Below, in pieces: positions 58,695 to 64,000 of a stretch of DNA of 64,000 bases. Below the pieces are notes generated by a model. The model did no database searches. It had not been told where the DNA came from and saw only the letters and a program-made list of their open reading frames with translations. The translations under genes were made by a program, and so were the position numbers. How positions within the stretch are numbered: the stretch's first letter is position 1; each line of letters starts with the position of its first letter. Source of the DNA: Actinomadura luzonensis (GTDB lineage: Bacteria > Actinomycetota > Actinomycetes > Streptosporangiales > Streptosporangiaceae); NCBI RefSeq assembly GCF_022664455.2, contig NZ_JAKRKC020000001.1, forward strand, positions 6,294,097-6,358,096, given 5' to 3'.

Positions 58695-59876
58695 TCACGG
58701 TGCGTGCGCGGGCGTCGCGTGCACGACGAAGACGGGGTCGGCGGCGCTCAGGCGGTGGGATCCGTCGGGGTTGACGGTCAGCTCGGCGGTCAGGATCTGC
58801 GAGCCCTCGCCCCGGTAGCCGTGCTCGCGCAGCCGGTCGAGCACGGCCGAGACCTGCTCGACGGTGCGCAGCGCGCACACCAGCGAGCGGGGCCGGCGGG
58901 CCGCGCAGGCCGCCACCACGTCGGCGCCGCCGCCGCCGACGAACACCGCGTCGGGGTCGGGCAGGGGCTCCAGCGCGGGCGGCGCCTGGCCGCGGGTGAG
59001 CGCCACCTTGACGCCGTGTTCGAGCACGTTGGAGCGCAGCAGGGCGCAGCGGGCCTCGTCGCGCTCGACGGCGACGACGGCCGCGCCGTGCCTGGCGCAC
59101 TCGACGGCGATCTCGCCGACGCCGGCGCCGACGTCCCAGATCAGGTCGCCGAGGCGCGGGCCCAGCTTGGCCAGCACGTACGCCCGCACCTGCGGCGGCA
59201 GCCCGGCCCCTTCGAACGGCAGCGCCCACTCGGCGGGCCCCGGCTGCGCCCCGGCCACCCAGCCCGGCTCCTTGGCCTGGTGGTGGAGCGGGTCGACGAC
59301 GAGGACGACGTCGGGGTCCTTCCACGGCCGGGTGGTGGCCTCGCCCATGCGGCTGTGCGTGACCCGCTGGTCGGGGCCGCCGAGGTCCTCGCAGACGATG
59401 AGCGCGCGCGGCGTGGTGGGGGCCAGCTCGCGGGCGATCTCGCCGGGGCCGACGCCCGGGGCGACCAGCAGCGCGACCTTGGGGTGCGCGCGGCAGGCGT
59501 TGACCGCCCGGTTGAGCTGGTGGGGGCCGGCGGGCGCGACGACGAGGGCGTCCTCCCAGTTGAGCCCGGCGCAGGCGAAGGCCCGGGTGACCAGCGACGT
59601 CGCGGGCAGCACGTCCGGTTTGAGGCCGTGCGCGCGCAGGGCGCGGACGACGCCGAAGAAGCCGGGGTCGCCCTCCGCGATCACCACCGCGGGGCCGTCG
59701 CCGTGCTCCAGGTGGTCGTCCAGGGTCTCCAGCAGCGAGCCGTCGGCCGCGGTCGCCGCGGTGAGCTTGAGCTGGCCGAGCACGGGGTCCGGCCCGACCA
59801 CGAGCCCGGCCTCGCGCAGCCGGTCGAGTGCCCCGGGCGAGAACTCCGTTCCGTCCCAGCCGACAACCGTGATCAT
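58695..59876 (-). CDS. cobL: Precorrin-6Y C5,15-methyltransferase (CbiE-CbiT fusion)
   Basis: The product is 393 residues. The N-terminal half is a tetrapyrrole methylase (ITVVGWDGTEFSPGALDRLR, VVIAEGDPGFFGVVRAL, VAPGVGPGEIA); the C-terminal half is the CbiT decarboxylating methyltransferase with the SAM site IWDVGAGVGEIAVECARHG and VFVGGGGADVVAAC. It methylates C5 and C15 and decarboxylates the ring C acetate in cobalamin synthesis. First gene of the minus-strand corrinoid run. I see no B12-riboswitch signature in the 64 bases upstream. Confidence 0.95.
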   Translation of the reverse strand: MITVVGWDGTEFSPGALDRLREAGLVVGPDPVLGQLKLTAATAADGSLLETLDDHLEHGDGPAVVIAEGDPGFFGVVRALRAHGLKPDVLPATSLVTRAFACAGLNWEDALVVAPAGPHQLNRAVNACRAHPKVALLVAPGVGPGEIARELAPTTPRALIVCEDLGGPDQRVTHSRMGEATTRPWKDPDVVLVVDPLHHQAKEPGWVAGAQPGPAEWALPFEGAGLPPQVRAYVLAKLGPRLGDLIWDVGAGVGEIAVECARHGAAVVAVERDEARCALLRSNVLEHGVKVALTRGQAPPALEPLPDPDAVFVGGGGADVVAACAARRPRSLVCALRTVEQVSAVLDRLREHGYRGEGSQILTAELTVNPDGSHRLSAADPVFVVHATPAHAP

Positions 59877-59940
59877 CGCGCCTCATCCTCCTCCCCTCCA
59901 GAGTGACGGTTGCCGAGAGGTTTCACAAAGGGTGGGAAGG

Positions 59941-61050
59941 TCAGGACGGCGTGCCTTCCGGCCGGCCGGGAAAGGCCAGGTCGGACGGTATGAGGCTGAA
60001 GACCACCAGGTCCTCGCCGGCGAGCGCCGCGCGGGCCACGCCCTCGCGGGTGAAGCCGGCCTTCTCGGCCACGCGCTGGGACTGCGGGTTGTCCACGGCG
60101 GCGCGGAGCTGGAGCCGGCTGAAGCCCTGCCGTTCGAACAGCCAGCGGGCGACCCCGAGGACGGCCTCGCCGGCGTAGCCGCGGCCGCGCGCCCAGGGGG
60201 CGGTCATGTAGCCGATCTCGGCGGTGCGGTTGGTCCAGTCGAGGTCGCGCAGGTCGACGTTGACGGCGAAGCGACCGGTCGCCGACTCGACGGCGGAGAA
60301 GGCGATGCCCGCGCCGCGGAGGCGCACCCGTTCCGCGCCGTCGATGAAGGCCAGGGCGTGCTCGACGCCGTAGCCGCGCGGCACGCCGGTCCTGGCCTGG
60401 GTGAGCGGGTCGGCGCCGGTGGCGGCGAGGTCGGCGGCGTCGGCGGGCTCGGGGGCGCGCAGCAGCAGCCGCGCGGTGCGCAGCTCGGCGCGCGGCAGCG
60501 CGACGGCGGGGCCGCGGCCGTCGCCGCGCAGCAGGCCGAACACGACCAGGTCGTGCGGGCCGTCGTCCTCCATGACCGCGCCGCGCAGCACGCCTTCCCA
60601 GGTGAAGCCCGCCTTCTGGGCGACGCGGAGCGACGGCAGGTTGTCCAGGTTCGCGGTGAGGTCGATGCGGCGCAGCCGGGTCTTGTCGAAGACCCACTCG
60701 ACGAGCCCGCGCAGCGCCTCGGTGGCCAGGCCGCGGCCCCGGTAGAGGGGGTGCACGCCGTAGCCGACCTCGGTGGTGCCCGCCTCCCAGGAGGTCTTGA
60801 ACAGGCTGATCGCGCCCACGATGACGCCGTCCACGTCGGTCATGGCGAGGTGGATGCCCTGCCCCGACCTGCGCAGCTCGTGCACGCCCCGGTCCAGCCA
60901 GGCGGCGACGCCCGCGGCCTGGGCGGGGGCGCCGGGCGGCAGGAACCGGGCGCCGGACTCCACGACGGACCGGACGCGCACGGCGTCCTGAGGGCCGAAC
61001 GGCCGCAGGGTCAGGCGGGCCGTGGCGATGGCGACATCCGCATCGAACAC
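59941..61050 (-). CDS. Tandem-GNAT (RimJ/RimL-type) acetyltransferase
   Basis: The product is 369 residues, an internal duplication. Domain 1 (about 8-175): TARLTLRPFG, YGVHPLYRGRGLATEAL, NLPSLRVAQKAGFTWEGVL. Domain 2 (about 190-355): TARLLLRAPE, YMTAPWARGRGYAGEAV, NPQSQRVAEKAGFTREGVA. Each has the acetyl-CoA loop R-G-R-G-x-A, so both could be active. RimJ/RimL relatives acetylate N-termini or small amines; the targets are unknown. Confidence 0.92.
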   Translation of the reverse strand: MFDADVAIATARLTLRPFGPQDAVRVRSVVESGARFLPPGAPAQAAGVAAWLDRGVHELRRSGQGIHLAMTDVDGVIVGAISLFKTSWEAGTTEVGYGVHPLYRGRGLATEALRGLVEWVFDKTRLRRIDLTANLDNLPSLRVAQKAGFTWEGVLRGAVMEDDGPHDLVVFGLLRGDGRGPAVALPRAELRTARLLLRAPEPADAADLAATGADPLTQARTGVPRGYGVEHALAFIDGAERVRLRGAGIAFSAVESATGRFAVNVDLRDLDWTNRTAEIGYMTAPWARGRGYAGEAVLGVARWLFERQGFSRLQLRAAVDNPQSQRVAEKAGFTREGVARAALAGEDLVVFSLIPSDLAFPGRPEGTPS

Positions 61051-61124
61051 GGTCGGCAGGGTACACAGCGGCGATGTTTGCCCACGAAAGCGGGGGTAGG
61101 GGCGCTGGGGAGAGGAGTGAGGGA

Positions 61125-61535
61125 ATGATCGAACGTGGGAGCGACAAGCACGGACCCCGCCTGGACGCCCAGCAGAAGCACGAGACCGAGGGGCTGGTGC
61201 GCGGTGGCGGCACCACGCACGCCGAGGAGTGGAAGGAGCCTGAGTCCATGCCCGCAGCAGGTGAGGAGCCGATGCAGTCGTACCCGCCCGGCCACGAGCC
61301 CGGCGTGCCCGAGGGAATGACGCAGCAGGACGTGGACGTCCGCGCCGACCTGGCCAAATGGCTGAGCGACACCCACTGGCCCAAGTCGAAGGCGGACCTG
61401 TTGCGCCACGCCGACGAGTCGGGTGCCCCCGACCGGGTGACCGACATGGTGCGGTCCCTCCCGGAACGCGAGTTCACGAACATGGCCGACGTGGGCGAGG
61501 CCCTCGGCCTCGGGGTGGAGAAGCGGAGGTGGTGA
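61125..61535 (+). CDS. DUF2795 protein
   Basis: The product is 136 residues from ATG 61125 with AGGGA upstream. The first 60 residues are polar and disordered (MIERGSDKHGPRLDAQQKHE), a common actinobacterial N-terminus. The C-terminal DUF2795 module (DLAKWLSDTHWPKSKADLLRHA, then FTNMADVGEALG) is a small helical fold of unknown role. The stop is 3 bases before the Rv2629-like gene, a conserved-looking pair. Confidence 0.85.
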   Translation: MIERGSDKHGPRLDAQQKHETEGLVRGGGTTHAEEWKEPESMPAAGEEPMQSYPPGHEPGVPEGMTQQDVDVRADLAKWLSDTHWPKSKADLLRHADESGAPDRVTDMVRSLPEREFTNMADVGEALGLGVEKRRW

Positions 61536-61538
61536 CCG

Positions 61539-62549
61539 GTGCGGCTCGACTTCATCCGGCCGCTGTACGAGCGGCGCGGCCCGTACGCGTCGGTGTACCT
61601 GGGGGCGCTGACCGGCCCGGAGCGTGAGACGCACTGGCACAGCGTGCGCGACTCGCTCGACGGGGCGGACCCGGCGACGGTCGCGGCGCTGGCGGAGCAG
61701 GCCGAGCGGGCCGCTCCCGGCCAGGCGTTGTTCGCCACGCACGGCGAGGTCGTGCTGGCCGAGCCGCTGCCGCGGGCGCCGTACGAGCAGGCCACCTGGT
61801 CGCCGCTGCCGCACGTCGCGCCCATGCTGCTGGAGCGCGGCGAGAACGTGCCGCACCTGCGGGTCATCGTGGACCACGCGGGGGCGGAGCTGACGGCGTA
61901 CGGCGGCGGCGCCCCGCGCAGGTCGGTCGTGGAGGCCGCGTCGTGGCCGCTGCAGAAGACCGCGCAGGGCGGCTGGTCGCAGCGGCGCTACGAGCAGTCC
62001 GTCGAGAACGCCTGGGAGCAGAACGCGCAGGCCGTCGCGCACGAGATCGACGAGCAGGTGCGCCGGCTCGGCGCGGAGCTGGTCATCGTGGCCGGCGAGC
62101 CGAAGTCGCGCTCCTACCTGCTCCAGCACCTGGGCACCAAGTCGGCCGACCGGGTGCTGATGGTCGAGCACGGCAGCCGCTCCGACCACGGCCAGTTCGA
62201 GCAGGACGTGGAGCAGGCGCTCGACGACTGGCTCGACCGCCGCCGCGCCGAGCTGCTGGAACGCCACCAGGAGCAGTCCGGCCCGGTCGGCCTCGCGGAG
62301 GTCGCGCGGGTCCTGCGCGACGGCCGGGCGCACGCGCTGCTGCTGCCCGGCGAGCTGCCGGAGCAGGTCTGGGTCGGCGAGGGCGGCGCCCAGCTCCACA
62401 CCGACGAGGGCGAGCTGCGGAGCTGGGGCGTGGAGCAGCCGCAGCGCGACCGCGCGGACGCCGCCCTGGCCAGGGCCGCCGCGATGACGGACGCCGAGCT
62501 GTGGTTCAGCGACGCCGTCAAGGACGTGGCGGCCGTGCTCAGGTACTGA
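61539..62549 (+). CDS. Rv2629-family (aeRF1-like, Balon-related) ribosome-associated protein
   Basis: The product is 336 residues from GTG 61539. It has the Vms1/eRF1-like three-part build: N-terminal domain (residues 1-125), a central loop KTAQGGWSQRRYEQSVENAW where release factors carry their G-G-Q or G-G-x-S region, and a C-terminal domain (ELVIVAGEPKSRSYLLQHLG, LMVEHGSRSDHGQFEQDV). The mycobacterial homologue (Msmeg1130/Rv2629) was found on ribosomes as a relative of the hibernation factor Balon. I infer a stress or hibernation role. It overlaps the convergent lutC by 11 bases. Confidence 0.88.
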   Translation: MRLDFIRPLYERRGPYASVYLGALTGPERETHWHSVRDSLDGADPATVAALAEQAERAAPGQALFATHGEVVLAEPLPRAPYEQATWSPLPHVAPMLLERGENVPHLRVIVDHAGAELTAYGGGAPRRSVVEAASWPLQKTAQGGWSQRRYEQSVENAWEQNAQAVAHEIDEQVRRLGAELVIVAGEPKSRSYLLQHLGTKSADRVLMVEHGSRSDHGQFEQDVEQALDDWLDRRRAELLERHQEQSGPVGLAEVARVLRDGRAHALLLPGELPEQVWVGEGGAQLHTDEGELRSWGVEQPQRDRADAALARAAAMTDAELWFSDAVKDVAAVLRY

Positions 62550-63102
62550 TGATCACTTCGAGGGTGCGGGGGCCGTGGACGCCCTCCACCCGGTTGAGCT
62601 CGATGTCGCTGGTGGCCGACGGGCCGCTGATCCAGGTCAGCGGCCGGGACGGGTCGAGCCGGGCGATCGCCTCGGGCACCGAGGAGACGATCTGGTCGGC
62701 CCGCACCACGCACAGGTGGTAGTCGGGCACCAGCGTCTGGGCCCTCGCGCCCTGGCCGGGGCCGTGGTCGAGGACGATGGTGCCGGTCAGGGCGATGCCG
62801 ACCGCGCAGCCGGTGACGACGCCGTCGGCGGTGTGGAGGTCGTCCCAGCTCTGGTGTCCCGGCAGGTCGAAGCCGTCTGGGACGATCATGCGCCGGCCGG
62901 TCACGAGCTCGGCGATCCTGCCGGGCACCTCGGCGGCGGGCAGCACGTGCACGACGGCCCGGTAGTCGTCCACCCGCTCGGCGAACAGCCCCACGAGGTC
63001 GCCGGTCGCGGCCGCGACGCGGTAGCCGCGCGGGATCTCGACGTCCGCCGCGCCCGCCACGGCCTTGGCGACCCGGGCGAGGATCTCCTCACGCGCGCTC
63101 AT
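62539..63102 (-). CDS. lutC: LUD-domain protein, L-lactate utilization subunit C
   Basis: The product is 187 residues starting MSAREEILARVAKAV. The LUD domain ends with LTGTIVLDHGPGQGARAQTLVPDYHLCVVRADQIV and the nucleotide/substrate-like loop WISGPSATSDIEL, as in LutC/LldG. It belongs to the LutABC iron-sulfur complex that oxidises L-lactate to pyruvate. The start overlaps the lutB stop by 14 bases. Confidence 0.93.
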   Translation of the reverse strand: MSAREEILARVAKAVAGAADVEIPRGYRVAAATGDLVGLFAERVDDYRAVVHVLPAAEVPGRIAELVTGRRMIVPDGFDLPGHQSWDDLHTADGVVTGCAVGIALTGTIVLDHGPGQGARAQTLVPDYHLCVVRADQIVSSVPEAIARLDPSRPLTWISGPSATSDIELNRVEGVHGPRTLEVIIST

Positions 63103-64000
63103 TCCGCTCCCACCAGTCTCTGAACGATTCTTCCGGGATGTCCGGCACGTCCCGGGTGTCGGTCCAGGCCGACGCCGGGCCGGGCAGCCGCTTCCTCGGC
63201 ACCAGCCTGCGCAGCTTGCCGGCCACGCGCTGGGCCGCGGCGAGCCGCCGGTGGTCGTCGAGGATCCAGCCGGCGACCTTCATGCCGGCCCGCTCCGCGG
63301 CCGCGTGCGGGGCCTTGGCGCGCAGGTCCACCAGGACCTCGGGGATGTCGATGGCGACCGGGCAGACGTCGTAGCAGGCGCCGCACAGGCTGGAGGCGAA
63401 CGGCAGCGAGGCGTCCAGCTCGGAGCCCATGCCCCGGAGCTGCGGGGTGAGGATCGCGCCGATCGGGCCGGGGTAGACCGAGCCGTAGGCGTGGCCGCCC
63501 GCGCGCTCGTAGACGGGGCAGACGTTGAGGCAGGCCGAGCAGCGGATGCAGCGCAGCGCCTGGCGGCCGACCTCGTCGGCGAGCACGCCGGTGCGGCCGT
63601 TGTCGAGCAGCACGAGGTGGAAGTCCTGGCCCTCGACGGCGCCGGTCCACATGCTCGTGTACGGGTTCATCCGCTCGCCCGTGGAGCTGCGGGGCAGGAG
63701 CTGGAGGAACACCTCCAGGTCGCGCCAGGCGGGCAGCAGCTTCTCGATGCCGACCACGCTGATCAGCGTCTCGGGCAGGGTCAGGCACATGCGGCCGTTG
63801 CCCTCGGACTCCAGCACGACGAGGGTGCCGGTCTCGGCCACCATGAAGTTGGCGCCGGAGATCGCGACCTTGCTGCGCAGGAAACGTTCGCGCAGGTGGA
63901 GCCGGGCGGCCTCGGCGAGCGCGGGCGGGTCGTCGGTCAGCCCTTCGGGGGTCTGCGGCATCTTCTCCAGGAAGATCTCGCGGATCTCGGAGCGGTTGCG
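63089..64000 (-). CDS. lutB: L-lactate utilization iron-sulfur subunit B (5' end outside window)
   Basis: The frame is open to the right edge, so the N-terminus is missing; about 303 residues are visible. LUD-like region (KVAISGANFMVAETGTLVVLE), then two ferredoxin-type clusters: ALRCIRCSACLNVCPVYER and SLCGACYDVCPVAIDIPEV, and the C-terminal DUF3390-like tail ending PEESFRDWWERNERA. It carries electrons in the LutABC lactate dehydrogenase. lutA is expected just beyond the window. Confidence 0.95.
   Translation of the reverse strand, partial: RNRSEIREIFLEKMPQTPEGLTDDPPALAEAARLHLRERFLRSKVAISGANFMVAETGTLVVLESEGNGRMCLTLPETLISVVGIEKLLPAWRDLEVFLQLLPRSSTGERMNPYTSMWTGAVEGQDFHLVLLDNGRTGVLADEVGRQALRCIRCSACLNVCPVYERAGGHAYGSVYPGPIGAILTPQLRGMGSELDASLPFASSLCGACYDVCPVAIDIPEVLVDLRAKAPHAAAERAGMKVAGWILDDHRRLAAAQRVAGKLRRLVPRKRLPGPASAWTDTRDVPDIPEESFRDWWERNERA

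Noticed and set aside
59877..59940. Possible cobalamin riboswitch before cobL
   Set aside because: The gap is only 64 bases and contains no B12-box-like sequence; too short for the structure.

Overview
The window is a very GC-rich actinomycete chromosome segment with dense coding on both strands, many GTG/TTG starts, leaderless-looking promoters, AraC/TetR/XRE regulators, a mycobacterial-type Rv2629 homologue and dynamin-like GTPase pairs. Gene content fits a filamentous actinobacterium, possibly Streptosporangiaceae (Nonomuraea-like). That family guess is inference from general knowledge, not from a search. I see no tRNA, rRNA, CRISPR array, transposase or phage gene.

Layout. 0-11 kb: a NERD-domain gene cut by the left edge, a 5'-truncated solute-binding protein, ilvD with an outstanding terminator, a short WYL protein, an SxxK lipoprotein, STAS, FmdB, GNAT and HNH genes, a prolyl oligopeptidase, an AraC/VOC pair and purU. 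11-20 kb: a PiT/DUF47 phosphate-transport pair, an aminotransferase behind a perfect palindrome, a frameshifted quinone oxidoreductase divergent from its probable TetR repressor (two operators visible), a second SxxK hydrolase, Nudix, DUF523-DUF1722, and an SDR behind a MerR-type 19-bp-spacer promoter. 20-26 kb: a 24-codon peptide gene coupled to a TPR protein, a DMT transporter with a Cys-containing tail, a GNAT enzyme, an XRE-TPR regulator and a small Trp-rich protein. 26-29.5 kb: MscS channel, truncated haemoglobin and a GH13 glucosidase.

29.4-42.3 kb is a self-contained catabolic locus: two MFS exporters and a thioesterase, an SDR/MaoC pair resembling the halves of peroxisomal multifunctional enzyme 2, a TetR regulator, acyl-CoA dehydrogenase, ADP-forming acyl-CoA ligase, a Cys-less Ltp2-like thiolase-fold protein with its DUF35 partner, a VOC epimerase-like protein and a further MFS transporter. 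Every promoter region in it carries a near-palindrome of the form CTAGAATnnnATTCTAG, and I saw no copy elsewhere in the window. This is the best-supported candidate for an undescribed pathway: import and CoA activation of a carboxylic acid, beta-oxidation steps and a retro-aldol cleavage, all probably under one TetR repressor.

42.7-49.7 kb: ettA, a membrane pentapeptide-repeat protein, a membrane diguanylate cyclase with a Pro/Gln tail and an SSB paralogue. They are separated by long intergenic stretches with four unrelated tandem arrays and a strong G-quadruplex motif. 49.6-59.9 kb: a minus-strand run of cobL, cbiX, cobT, an agmatinase-like gene, cysG and two overlapping dynamin-like GTPase genes. 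60-64 kb: a tandem GNAT protein, DUF2795, an Rv2629-family ribosome-associated protein, and lutC plus lutB (cut by the right edge).
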